Below are positions 31,976 through 43,075 of a stretch of 64,000 nt of DNA, in pieces. The stretch is taken from NCBI GenBank assembly GCA_030068145.1, contig JAPJBO010001114.1, positions 1 through 64,000 of the forward strand. Reading direction: 5' to 3'. A program made the position numbers and the translations under genes. Below the pieces are notes generated by a model, which saw nothing but the letters and a program-made list of their open reading frames with translations, did not search any database and had not been told where the DNA came from. This stretch comes from Diplonema papillatum. Its lineage: Eukaryota > Euglenozoa > Diplonemea > Diplonemida > Diplonemidae. Position 1 is the first letter of the stretch, and every line of letters begins with the position of its first letter.

Positions 31976-32039
31976 AGCGGCGTTTTTCTTTCTTTCTTCT
32001 GCGGGCGGCGAACTACAGCTTTATTCCGGGTGTTCGCGG

Positions 32040-32365
32040 CTTTTTAGAGTTATAGTTCGCTTGAGAATCCGGGGGTATAGGGTCTCCGTGTGACCGTTCA
32101 TGAATGGGTTCTCTTAGAGCAAGAAAGGGCTTTATGGTTACGGGTTGTATATTTGGTGCACGCTTTCGTTATGGGTTATGGCTAGCCATGTCCGGGACTG
32201 TTTGTGACCGACACCAAGTACATTCCTTCGTGGAGTGTAGTCTTGGGCCCCCCACGTTCTACAAGTTGAGCAGGGGTTTTTGCGGGCAGTTTCCACCAGC
32301 TCTGCTTTTATAGAGTGAAAGATCGCTTGAGAATCCGGGATTTTAGAGTCTCCGGGTCGCCTTCG
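32040..32365 (+). repeat. R1 copy followed by a second R1 start
   Basis: TTTTTAGAGTTATAGTTCGC through GTCTTGGGCCCCCCACGTTC and AAGTTGAGCAGGGG (an empty site for element L). A further R1 begins at about 32308. Confidence 0.9.
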
Positions 32366-32379
32366 ACATGGGTCAAAAA

Positions 32380-32690
32380 CGTGTTAGTTGGGGGGAAAAT
32401 CTTAGTTTCGTGTTCAGGGGGGAAAAACTTAGTTTAATGTTTAGGCAGGACACTGCCTCTCATGCATGTTTGATGCTAGCATCAAGTCTTCTTCGAAGAG
32501 AGTGTAAAATAGAAAAGGGAAAAAGGAAAAGGGTAAAGGGGTCTCAGGGAGTGTAAGACTCCGCAGGTAGGGTATGAAACCTTGAGGGACTAGTCCTCTT
32601 TATTGTTTTTCACCGCGGTGTTGTGTGCACCTCGTTCTTCGTCTCGGGTTTCGCTCGTGAACGCAGACCAATCCAGAGTTAGAGCTCATC
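32380..32690 (+). repeat. Family J, solo copy
   Basis: CTTAGTTTAATGTTTAGGCAG, TTTGATGCTAGCATCAAGTC (with the TGATGCTAGCATCA palindrome), CTTGAGGGACTAGTCCTC and a GTGCACCTCGTTCTTCGTCTC tail. Tandem copies at 51060-51800; fragments at 37225, 41945, 58570 and 63500. Confidence 0.85.
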
Positions 32691-32912
32691 TGTGGGTCCT
32701 TTGGATGGGGACTTTCGGTCCTGTTCCGGTGCTATCAAAACTTTCTGGTTTCATTGTTCGTCGCATCCTTCCTTCGTAAGTTAAAAAAAGGGGGGTCAGC
32801 AAGCGTCAGACTGGCCCACCCAGGGGTGGGTGGTTCCTGCAAGGTAGGTCTACCGTTCGCGCAACGGGACAACCGTTTCCAGACCATTTTCGTGTCTTTA
32901 GAAGGCCGATAT

Positions 32913-33480
32913 TTTGGAGTTAAAGTTCGCTTGAGGTTCCGGGGTTTTAAAGTCTCCGGAAGTTATTTCTCTTCGGGCAAGCAAGGGCTATGTGGGTGCG
33001 GGTTGTTTCTTTGGTGTATGCTTCCACTAGCCATGTCCGGGACGGTTCGAGTCTCCGGCTGATCGTTTGAGGCGGGGTGGGCAGGTTGGCAGTGAACACT
33101 GTGCTTTTCTGCCGTTTTCAGATATTCTTTTGAGAGTTAAAGTTCGCTTGGGATTCCAGAGAGTCTCCGGGTGACCTTCGTCGGATGGGTTCTTTTAAAG
33201 CTAATACGTAATACTGGGTGGGTGTGGGAGTACACGTTACTTGCTTGCTTTGACAACCCAGTTTCAGAGGTTTTGCTAAGCGTTCCGGACTCTGTGCGGT
33301 TTCTTTTTTTAGAGTTATAGTTCGCTTGAGAATCCGGGAATTCAGAGTCTCCGGGTGACCTTCGTCGAATGGGTTCTTCTAAAGCTAATACGTACCGGGT
33401 GGGTGTGGGGGGACTGTACTTTGCTTGCTCTGACAACCCAGTTTTAGGGGTTTCCTGGACTCTGTGCGGTTTCTTTTTTA
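32913..33480 (+). repeat. Three successive R1 copies
   Basis: R1 starts at about 32913, 33133 and 33307. The second and third share a variant downstream part (AAAGCTAATACGTA then GGGTGGGTGTGGG) not found in the 56864 copy, so R1 has at least two downstream types. Confidence 0.85.
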
Positions 33481-33939
33481 CTTCGGCTAGCCAGTCGACC
33501 GTCGAGATGGGCTCCTTTGGTGCAACAATATGTAATGACAGACTGCGCAAAAGGATGCGTAGGTAGAGCGGGCACTGCAAAGGTAGCCGGTGGTTCCCGT
33601 TTCGCGTGGGGCGTGTTGTTCCTCCCATTCTGTTCGACGGCACACGCAAAAGATCGCAAAAGAAAAAAGCCCCTCAAACAGAGCACCCGTTAGTTGATTC
33701 TCGAATGGTGGATAGAAAGACGAAGGGGATGAGCTTTGTGTGCGCCGTGGGTCCTTTACGCTGCGAACGCGTTGGACGGAGCAGCATCACCGGCGGACCC
33801 GTGTTGAAGCACAACCACGAGTCCGTGTGGAAAACTCCCCTGCGGCTGGGGCGATCCACCTACTGCCAAGCAGAAGTCTCCGCAGCTTTTCACAACCAGT
33901 GTTGACCCCGCAGTGCTGCAGAGTTCTGCAAAGCAAAGT

Positions 33940-34130
33940 TGCCTACTCTGATTTCGAACTTGCCGTGAGCTCACAGCAACAGTTGCGGCCGGCAAGGGTT
34001 GCACCACGACGACAGCGCGGAAAAAGTGACCCTTCTGGAGTCACGTAGCAAAAGCTGGCATAGTGCGGTTACTCATTTGCATGCAAAAATGACTCCCCAC
34101 CAACGCAACAAGAACACGAAATTCTGTGAA
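33940..34130 (+). repeat. Repeat K, copy 2
   Basis: The frame ...RVAPRRQRGKSDPSGVT ends at 34048, and the following CATAGTGCGGTTACTCATTT-type sequence matches 19220-19280. Confidence 0.65.
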
Positions 34131-34142
34131 AACTTCTGCTAA

Positions 34143-34580
34143 AAATACTCGAGGGGCTGCCTTGTGCTAACTTCGAAGGAGGCTAGAGGGGGAGAAACAA
34201 TGCAACTGCAAAGTGCGTCTTTTTCGTCGAACGCTTACGCCGGCCACTAAACCCAGATTCACCTGTGTTTCGTGTGGGCTACAGCACATTTACCTCCATT
34301 GGTCTTTTGCGGCTGGCAGCTCCTCAGGTATTGCCTACAAAGCAGGTGGTTATACAAAAAAAAATAGGTGGATCACCCCATCTGCACTGAATTGGAGCTT
34401 TCGATGGGGAAGATGCCAAGATGCATGCACACCCGCTTGGTTAGAGTGGAGGCGTGAAAAAGGAATGCTCGGCTCGCTCCCACAAGCAGAATGGGCGGCG
34501 AGCGCGGAATCTGAGTGTCTCTGCAGACAGGATATATGACGCGAGTCTTGTTTGTCAGGCAGTTGTTCGCAGCTCGTCAC
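34143..34580 (+). repeat. Family F then family E fragments
   Basis: F occupies 34143-34370 (AACGCTTACGCCGGCCACTA). A diverged E piece is at 34490-34580 (TGAGTGTCTCTGCAGACAGG). Confidence 0.65.
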
Positions 34581-34699
34581 AGCCAAGGCCACCGATGCTA
34601 CGAGAGGACGGGGCCATAGGTCAAGAGCAGAAGGCCCCCACAACCAACACCGACCGGCTAACGACTGGCAATGGCTTGCTTACTTTCTATGCGGCTTTT

Positions 34700-34925
34700 T
34701 TCTTTTTAGAGCTAAAGTTCGCTTGAGATTGCGGTGGTTTAGGGTCTCTGGGCGACCTTGTTGCCAATGGGTTCTCTTAGAGCGAGTACGGGCTACGTGG
34801 GGGTGTGTGTTGCTTCTTTGGTGGACATTATCATTGTGAGTAATGGTCAGCCATGTCCGGGACTGTTTGAGACGGACACCCCTAGTACATTCTCGCTGCG
34901 CCATGTTCTACACGGGACAATGACT
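34700..34925 (+). repeat. R1 copy, diverged
   Basis: TTTTTAGAGCTAAAGTTCGC through TCAGCCATGTCCGGGACTG and the GACGGACACC words of the family. Confidence 0.8.
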
Positions 34926-35759
34926 TGCATACTTTCTATGCGTTTTCTTTTTTTGAGGTCGGACGTTTCCGGGTCTCGGAGGCTGGGAGTCAGGTTGTTG
35001 TTGAGGGTGCAGGACATATTGGCACAATGTTGTTGTATTGTGCGGTTCAGTCTCCTCACACATTGCATGTGGCTTAAAAAATAAGAGCTCGTCACTCGCA
35101 CAACCGCGGCTGATACAAAACTAATGATGATGATGATCGGAAGAGAGAGTTGTTTGCGTTGAACGCAGGGCCTGATCGTTTTTCGTGTTTCCGGCGATTA
35201 TAGCGCAGTTAGTTGCCTGTGACGGACTTTCTTTTTTTTTTTTTTTTTGGTGTAATTCCCTTATATCCCGACACTTGAACTTTGTTCCCTTATATCCCAG
35301 TGGGCTCGTTTTTCTTTTTTTTTTTTCACGTGAAGCTGGACTCAGGACGCAATTGAAAACGCCACGGTTTGCAGCGACGAGCTTCTCATTTCCTCCAACA
35401 TCTCATGTTTGGTATTGAAAAAACACTGGAAAGGGAAAACAAAATGAAAGGAAGAGCGCACATCTTGGACTGCCTCTCCAACCAAACTACTGCTAGCCTG
35501 ATACTCGGAGAGGAGGGTACACACACATGAAATCACGCACAGTATATTTTGAGGGTTGAAAGACTGCTGGTGGTACTGCTTTTATTCTTTGGGGTCGCTC
35601 AGGTTTCCTTTCAGAGTGAAGTTCGCTTTGGGATCCGGGGGTGAAAGTCTTTTTGTGTTTCCCCCCCCCCCCCCTTTTTATTAAAAATTTTAAGCAGGAC
35701 CTTATGCAGCCCATTTTCTCCTTCGGACTAGACACCAAGCCCACTTTCTCAAGAGAGTC

Positions 35760-36190
35760 TTGATGCAGGAGGGGTCCGGGGCACCGCCCCCCGGGAGATG
35801 GTACGGCACATGGAACTTCAGATTCTGTCTTTTTCGGAACCTGTAACAGGAAACTGATGCCTGGTTACAGGCCTCTGGCGAAAATTCGAAATCTTGTAGT
35901 TTATAGGGGGGTCCAAGGGGCACCGCCCCCAGGGAGACGGTATGGCACATGGTGCCTCAGAATCTGATGTCCTGGCTAAGGCTGCAGCCAGTGTTCTCCT
36001 CCAGAAGACACCTAGCCGGGGTTTCAAAGTCTCCGGGTGACCTTTGGCAACGTGGGAAGATATCCTTTGTGTTCCGCGTGCTCTTAAAAGGTGGTGGTTA
36101 CACGAGGTGAGAGTTTCGGGGGGTACCTTTGTTGTTGATCATTGGGGGTTTCGGCCGCTATCCACATACTTTCCTTACGGTAGGCCCTAA
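35760..36190 (+). repeat. Duplicated GGGGCACCGCCCC motif and R1 tail
   Basis: GGGGTCCGGGGCACCGCCCC (35766) and GGGGTCCAAGGGGCACCGCC (35908) recur 142 bp apart, followed in both by GGTA(C/T)GGCACATGG. R1 downstream sequence follows at 36020-36190. Positions 36200-36600 hold GAGACCCTGAGTGCAGTTC repeats (36328, 36370) and no gene. Confidence 0.6.
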
Positions 36191-36968
36191 TCAGTATGGT
36201 GATGTAGTAGGTGACTGTCTGTCTTTTTGGGACCCCTAGAGCTTGTCTTCACTTCGAGGCTCTGAGAGAAGTTCTTCCACTTCAAAGCCTCAGGAGTCCT
36301 GACCCTAAGGGCCAGTCCAACTTTGAGACCCTGAGTGCAGTTCTTCCACTTCAAAGCCTCTACTAACTATGAGACCCTGAGTGCAGTTCATACACATCCC
36401 CTCCCCCGAGGTAAGGGAATCAAAAAAAAAAAGAAAGAACGCAAAGTAAAAACGCTAAAAACCGTACACCGCGCGAGTGGGAGGAAAAGAAGAAAAAGGG
36501 AAACTAGAGTTTTCGTTGACGTGGCTTCGGCCGTGGTTTCGGGTGGCAAATTGGCGAATGATCAAGAAATGCTAGATCATAAACAGAAGGTCCTGCTCGG
36601 GCGGAAGGCGGGATAGTTAGCGAATGGTGTTCGCGCGACTGGAGGCCAAGTTTGTTTTGCTTCTAGAGTGCAAGTTCGCTTAGGGATCCGGGGTCTCAAA
36701 GTCTCCGTGTGACTATTGTCGAAAAGGTTCCTCTAAAGGATCCTGGTATGCGTATCGTATCTGCGGTGGTGGCAGTACGTTTTCAAGGGGGAAAAATCTT
36801 AGTTCGTGTTTACTTTGTTTACACGACGCATGCACTTGTGAGACCACTTGTTATGAAGTTCGTGGTGAAGTTCTTAGTAGGTTCATGAGAAGTTAAGTTA
36901 TCGCACCATAACAAGTGCCACTGCTATACATTTTCACTTGTCTGACAGTCAGGTCACTTGTTATATAA

Positions 36969-37178
36969 CATGCGGGGTCAAAACCTTGTGTCTTTTTTAA
37001 ACGCTGCCGCGGGGCCGATGGACCCCTAAAAAAAATTGGAAAAAAAAAAAAATCTCAACTTCATCAAAAAATTACTGCAGAGTTTGTTCCAAAATTTTAA
37101 AATTCAAAAACCCCAATTTTTTTCTGGAAAGATTTTATTTGCCATTTCCAAAAAGACACAAGGTTTTGACCCTGCATG
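36969..37178. mobile_element. MITE A, copy 2
   Basis: Ends CATGCGGGGTCAAAACC and GGTTTTGACCCTGCATG with ATAA duplicated at 36965-36968 and 37179-37182. In inverse orientation to copy 1. Confidence 0.9.
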
Positions 37179-37299
37179 ATAACGGTAAGTTAACGTGCGT
37201 AACAAATGCGTCGTGTAGCATACGGGGGGGGAAATCTTAGTTTAATGTTTAGGCAGAGCACTGCCTCTCAGGGGGGAAGAGGCGGTGATCTACTTTCTT

Positions 37300-38345
37300 T
37301 TCGGAGTGAAAGTTCGCTTGCGCCTCCGATGATTCTCGCCCGACCCTCGCCGATGGTTCGTTCCTGGTGGTGGCTCTTTTTATTCTCAGACTGTTTCGAG
37401 TTCTAACAAGCCGTCGGTGTTTTTTTTTGTGTTTCCGACGATCCCGCGGGACGTACAGATTGGTGTTTTTCGACCTTTTTTTTTTTTTTTTTCCTGTTGA
37501 CAACTTGTGTCAGACTAGCCCACCCGGGGGTGGTTGATTCCTTCAGGCAGGGTCTCCCCCGTCCAGAGTTTGCTTGGGTCCAAGGTGATGATCATTTTTT
37601 TTTTTTTTTTCAAGAGTTAAATAGTTCGCTTGAGATTCCGGGATCTTAGCGTCTCCGGTGACTTTTTCCTGCAATTTTACGCCCCCCACGTTCTACGATG
37701 GTTCGTTCTAGAGTTAAAGCTTTTTCTGAGTAACAAAACGCGTGTCATTAGTGAAAAGAGACGGTTGGCAAGCGGACCTTGTTGTAACTTGCTTCAAACA
37801 GGGGCCGCGCACGTTGCGGGCAAAACCGAACACCGCCGAGAGTAGCATTAGAGTTTTTCGTTGACCACGCTACCCTGTAACCCAAAATCCTGGACGTGGT
37901 TTCGGGTGGCAAATTGGGCAAATGGTCACGATCGGAGGGTCCTACTACTGTGGGCGGTTCAGTTTCCTCGCACATTTGCGTCACGCTAAAGCTGGAGAAG
38001 CGGGTGCCACACGCACAGTTTCATTAGGTAGTCGACGCACCACGAAAGTCGAGAAGGGAACTGCAACACTGCCTTCAGGGTGTGGGTGTTTAAAAGAAGA
38101 AGTAGAGGTTTCAAGGTTGACCTCGCCCAAGCTCGTTTCCGAAGGCAGTCACTCGACATTCTCCCTTGCACTAGTGATATACAGTTGCAAAGACGTGTTC
38201 TCAGAAGTTCTCGGCAGACAATTACGAAGAGCAGAAACTCCCCTATTTTCGGGTGAACTACACGCGTTTTGGTCGTAGCCTTTCGGGGTGTGGCTCGGGC
38301 ACACCCTCTTCAACTCCAGCTTCTGAGGCTGGACCTCACCGTGGA
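37300..38345 (+). repeat. R1 fragments, repeat G segment and MITE D end
   Basis: R1 starts at 37303 and 37612. Repeat G (CCTGGACGTGGTTTCGGGTGG) is at 37880-37990, and a MITE D end (AACTCCAGCTTCTGAGGCTG) is at 38311-38345. No intact gene is supported. Confidence 0.6.
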
Positions 38346-38399
38346 TTTTAAGAAGTCGGTATTTTTTTCGGGCAGGGTTGCGGGGTGAGGGGTGTGTCT

Positions 38400-38740
38400 T
38401 TTTTAGAGTTAAAGTTGGCTTGAAAATCCGGGGGTTTAGGGTCTCCGTGTGACCGTTCATGAATGGGTTCTCTTAGAGCAAGAAAGGGCTATATGGCTAC
38501 GGGTTGTATATTTAGTGCACGCTTTCGTTATGGGTTATGGCTAGCCATGTGCGGGACTGTTTGTGACGGACACCGAGTATTTTCCTTCGTGGAGTGTAGT
38601 CTTGGGCCCCCCACGTTCTACAAGTTGAGCAGGGGTTGCCTTGTAGCCCGCACCGGTCTGTTGTCCGTGTTTTTAGCGTTATTTGTGGATTAGAAGGTCG
38701 GTATTTTAAAGTCTCCGGTTGACAGTTTTTATGTATTTTC
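38400..38740 (+). repeat. R1 copy joined to an R2 copy
   Basis: TTTTTTAGAGTTAAAG starts R1, which runs to AAGTTGAGCAGGGGTTGCC (empty L site). At about 38678 TTTTTAGCGTTATTTGTGG starts an R2-type segment. Confidence 0.88.
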
Positions 38741-39879
38741 TCGTGGAGTAGTTCTTGGGTTTCGCGACACTTGCGGTGCTTCACGTGGTGCGGGTTGTTT
38801 CCGCCCTAATACAAGGTTTTTTGTTGGGTTTGGTTTGAAACGGGGCGGGTATGCAAAGGAGGTTGCAGTGAATTATTATCTTTTTCGCAACGTACTGATA
38901 AACGGTGGTAGGTACATGAGCAAGTGAGTGTCGGTGGCGTTTTCTTTTTAGAGCTATAGTTCGCTTGAGAATCCGGGATTTTAGAGTCTCCGGGTGACCT
39001 TCGTCGTTTTTTTAGCATTTATTGTGGTTTAGAGGCTTTTTTTTCTTTCTCGTTGGTTTGTTCTCTTTTGAATCGAGTGCAGAGCCATGCAGCCAGATTT
39101 CTTCTTCAGAATATACGCTGAGCCTTCTCTTGACGAGCGTTTCTGGCCTTACCATTTCTGGTCTTTTTTCCTTTCCACCTGGGGTTAGCTCGGTTCATGC
39201 CAGGAGAAAAGACCCCCAGTACACAAACGACCAACAATCGCCCTCCCCAATCCTAGTTTGTGTACAAGCAACCAAACCTCCCACCTGATTTTCGAATAAA
39301 ATTGTGTATTGCATGGCTTGGAAAATTCGTCACACACTCATTTTTACTACTGGTCTGGCCTGACCATCACACGAATGCAACAAATTTAGGGTGGCGAGCA
39401 GCCTCCCTGTCCCTGACCCACGCCTTGATGCCGCAACCCCTTAACCCGGGCGGCGGCGCTTTGGCATGAGCCAGGAACCTCAAGGGGAGCAGCGCGAGAG
39501 GCATCATCCACGCTTCAAAGGCCCACCCACACTAATGCAACAAATTTACTACTACTGGCGGGTAAGGTGCCCTGAGTGGAGTGATAATGGCCACAATGCG
39601 TTCTTCGGACATCCGTGCGAAAAAAATACTGAATCGCGCGTGACTTTTTTCTCCATTATTGCACGGCAATAAAATAGGTATTGAGAGGGGGAAGTTTGCT
39701 TGGAACACACCCGAGAGGAAATTTTGGTTTGGTTGGGCAGGTGTTCACAGGGAGGGAGTTCGTAGAGTCGTCGGGTGACTCTCGGCAAGGATTGTTCGGT
39801 AGTTATGTGCAGCAAAGATGGGGGGCTGGGAGTAACTGTAGCTCCGCCGCTGTTTTTTTTTTTTTTTTTTTTTTTACTT

Positions 39880-39955
39880 TACCTACCCCCCCGTGCATAA
39901 GATAGATAGCCAAACCCCCTTGATTAAGGTGGATAACGGGCGAGAATGCGAATTA
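39880..39955. mobile_element. MITE C, truncated copy
   Basis: TACCTACCCCCCGTGCATAA and the following GGTGGATAACGGGCGAGAAT match one half of the copies at 25861 and 56327. The other half is missing. Confidence 0.75.
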
Positions 39956-40523
39956 TTCCCGCTACGGAAAAAGAGGGCCCGTTGACTCGCAGGAGGAAAC
40001 ACTTCTGCGGGGTACCCTCTTCCGTGTGCCAATCACGCGGAAGGAAATCCAACCTGGTGCTGGTCTGCTTCGTTTCGCTCGCGGTTCCTTTGGGTCCTCC
40101 AGCGCTCTTCCCCGCTGCTGCTGCTCTCTCAGCCGCTGTTCAGCTTCGCTCAGCTAATCCTCGCGATCTTTAGCGCTTTAAGAGACCGCTCCAGCTCCTC
40201 CATCTTCTTCTCTCGTTCCAGAAGCTCATCCCCGTTTCTCGCCTGCGCCTTCGGCAGCATATTTCTTGCATATTTCTTCTAAATTTGAAGTTTTTTTTTC
40301 CGACCTGCGGGTCAGTGGCGCCAAAAACCGGAAAGGGAGAAGGTGTGTGTTTGGTTCACCGATATTTGTTGGGTAAGACCAAGCGAAAAAAGACTGCGTG
40401 TTTTTTAGAGTGAATTTTATTTCCCTTCTCTGGGCCCGCTAGCAGCGACGGACCTCGCTTCGCACCAGCACGAGGGGAGAACTTGGAGATATAGAGAGAG
40501 AAGAAATGCGTAGTTTTGTTAGC

Positions 40524-40651
40524 GTTATTTGTGGATTAGAAGGTCGGTATTTTAAAGTCTCCGGTTGACCGTAGAGGCTTGGGTATGGCGGGGGGTTGAG
40601 AAAAGTAAAAGAGTGCGACTCGTTTCGGGTGTTGTGTCACTCCGTTGTGTT
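40524..40651 (+). repeat. R2 segment identical to 42285-42412
   Basis: About 125 bp from TAGCGTTATTTGTGGATTAG to TGTCACTCCGTTGTG show no difference from the copy 1.76 kb downstream, unlike the usual 10-20% divergence between copies. Confidence 0.9.
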
Positions 40652-40659
40652 TTGTTGTT

Positions 40660-42280
40660 GGAAAAACAGAGGGTTGGATGGAGAGGACGCAGGCGTGCGT
40701 CGGGGCCCGTGAAGAAGCACCGGCCACCTTGCAAGATGAGAATACCTGCCCTGGAAAGAAGCACCCTTTTACTCGCGGGGAGCACCCTTGCGGGGGAGCT
40801 CTTCCGTGTGCCTCCATGCGGAAGGACACTGGGACCTTTTAAGAAGGCCGCGAGAGTCGGCTGAGCCGGGAGCTACCGGAGAAGGTGTGTATGTGCTTAT
40901 GTATTACAACCTGGTTCGATTGCGGGATAATAAAACCTCGGGGATAAAAGACTGCGTGTTTTTCCCGTTCAAAGTTTTCACGCCGAAAAAAAAAAAGAAA
41001 AAAAAGAAGAGAAAAAACAGAAGTAAAACCCAAGCTCCGGCCCCGAGGATAGGACCCAAGCGCGAAACAAAAAAAAAAAAGAATCACCAAGAAGTATCTG
41101 GGATTGTGCGTTTTCGACAACTATTTTGCTTGTTTGCTTTTTTTTTTTTGGAGTGCGTGGCCCGCGGCAGCGTGGGCGGCGGGAGATGATATTTTCACTA
41201 AAGGTGTAAAAAAAAACCCTTGGTAACGCCAGTAGTCTCGCAGCTTTGCTAGAGTGAAAGTCCGCTTGAAACTCCGGGTGTTTGGTGTCTCCGGGTGACC
41301 TTCGGCATGATGGATCATTTCTTATTCGCGACAGCGTTGTTAAATGGAGGCGGGTGCACGAGCAGTGCAGCGTTGTGGCTGTTCGGTTGCGGTGTCGAGT
41401 GTGCCACGCATCCTGACAGTCGGTTTCGCACCAGCAAGGAGCCGTGGCGGATACCAATCTGCCTTCTCGGCGGCACGTGGCCAACACTTCTCTCGTATGT
41501 GATTGGGAGGAGGGAAGCTGCGGCTGGTGTTTTGTTTGCTGTTTTTTTTTTTTTGGCCGTTGCTTCAACTTGCTTGGTGTCGCTGTCGTCGTCGCTGTCG
41601 TTGTTGTTGCTGGCGGAATCTTTCATCGGTCGTCTTTTCTGCGAAACCCCACGTGTACTTTACTTGCAGGATAACTATTCGATGGTCTAAAACTCGACTT
41701 GCAAGATAACTAAGGGGGCAAGCTCGATGGACTAAGATTCGACTTATCGTATAGCGTTGTTGTAAAAACTAGCGGAATGCAACTCCAGAGTACTGAGTTG
41801 GTAATGTGGCAATGGTGTACGTGGGGAAAGCGGTTTCGCTCCTTGCTGAGAGATTCCTACCTACAGTTAACACTGGGATTGTTGTTGTTGCTGCTGCTGT
41901 TGGTGTTGCGGTGAGTGAAAGTTCGCTAGAGGGTGGGAGGACGGGGAGGAAAAACTCGGTTGGATGCTCAGGCAGAACACTTGCCTTTCACGCATGTTCG
42001 CTTCTTCGAAGAAGATACTAAATAGGAAAAGAAAGGCAAAGCGCAAGAGACGGTCTGGAAAAAAGAAGGAAAAAGGGAGCGCAAGACTCCGTAAATAGGG
42101 AATGAATCCGCGAAGGACTGGGGTCTTCTGTTTTCTTTTTTCAGGGATTTATAACTGTAGAGATCTGGGTCCTGAGGATTCCTTCACATGCGCGTGGGTG
42201 CGCAGTGCACAGATTCTTGGAGCACACGTGGCCACAAATGATAAGAGTCTACACTCTCTGGCTGCATACCCAAGAGCATT
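40660..42280. other. Mixed stretch, no firm gene
   Basis: R1 starts at about 41248 and 41917, and a family J fragment lies at 41945-42110. A plus ORF at 41295-41690 has hydrophobic segments produced partly by T runs. No domain recognised. Confidence 0.4.
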
Positions 42281-42284
42281 TTTT

Positions 42285-42412
42285 AGCGTTATTTGTGGAT
42301 TAGAAGGTCGGTATTTTAAAGTCTCCGGTTGACCGTAGAGGCTTGGGTATGGCGGGGGGTTGAGAAAAGTAAAAGAGTGCGACTCGTTTCGGGTGTTGTG
42401 TCACTCCGTTGT
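42285..42412 (+). repeat. R2 segment, identical twin of 40524-40651
   Basis: See the twin. An inverted repeat T fragment (42480-42560) and family F (42570-42780) follow. Confidence 0.9.
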
Positions 42413-42904
42413 GAAACCTTGTGAAGTCCCCTAACGCGTTTAGAGGGTGCTTGGGTTTGGGTAGGGAAAAAGGTTTTTGTGTTAACAATGCATTGTTGGT
42501 ACTAAAAAGTAGTAGTTGGCAGCGTACTACATGAAACTTACCAAAGCAGGTGGATTCCGCTAGTGCGCACAAAAAATTCTCGAGGGACTGCCTTGTGCGC
42601 ATTTCTTTCCCATTCGACATCTACAAAGTGGGTCTTTTTTGTTGAACGCTTACGCCCGCCACTAAACCCAGATTTACCTGTGTTTCGTGTGGGCTACAGC
42701 ACATTGACCTCCTTTGATCTGTCGCAACTGGCAGTCTCCTCAAGCATTTCCTACAAAGCAGGTGCGTATACAACAAATGAAAAGCGCCCTACTAATAATT
42801 TTTCCAACGTAGGTTTTTGAGGCATAAAAGGTCGGTGATTTGTAGAAACCCTTGACCGTAGAGGCTCAGAGTTGGGCGGAGAGGTTGATCATTTTCCATT
42901 CGTT

Positions 42905-43075
42905 TTTAGAGTGAAAGCTCGCTTGAAAAAACTCCGGAGTTTTAAAGTCTCCGGGTGACCTTCGTCAATATGGGAAGATATCCTTTGTGCTCTGAGTGCC
43001 GTAAGAGTGGTGGTTACACGAGGTAAGAGGATCGGTGGGTACCTTGGTGGTTTCGGCCACTATCCACATACCTTA
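42905..43075 (+). repeat. R1 copy interrupted by the foldback element
   Basis: TTTTTAGAGTGAAAGCTCGC through TATCCACATACCTTAC. At 43076 the sequence switches to the foldback terminus, whereas the copies at 9140 and 36185 continue with TTACGGTAGGCCC. Confidence 0.85.
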
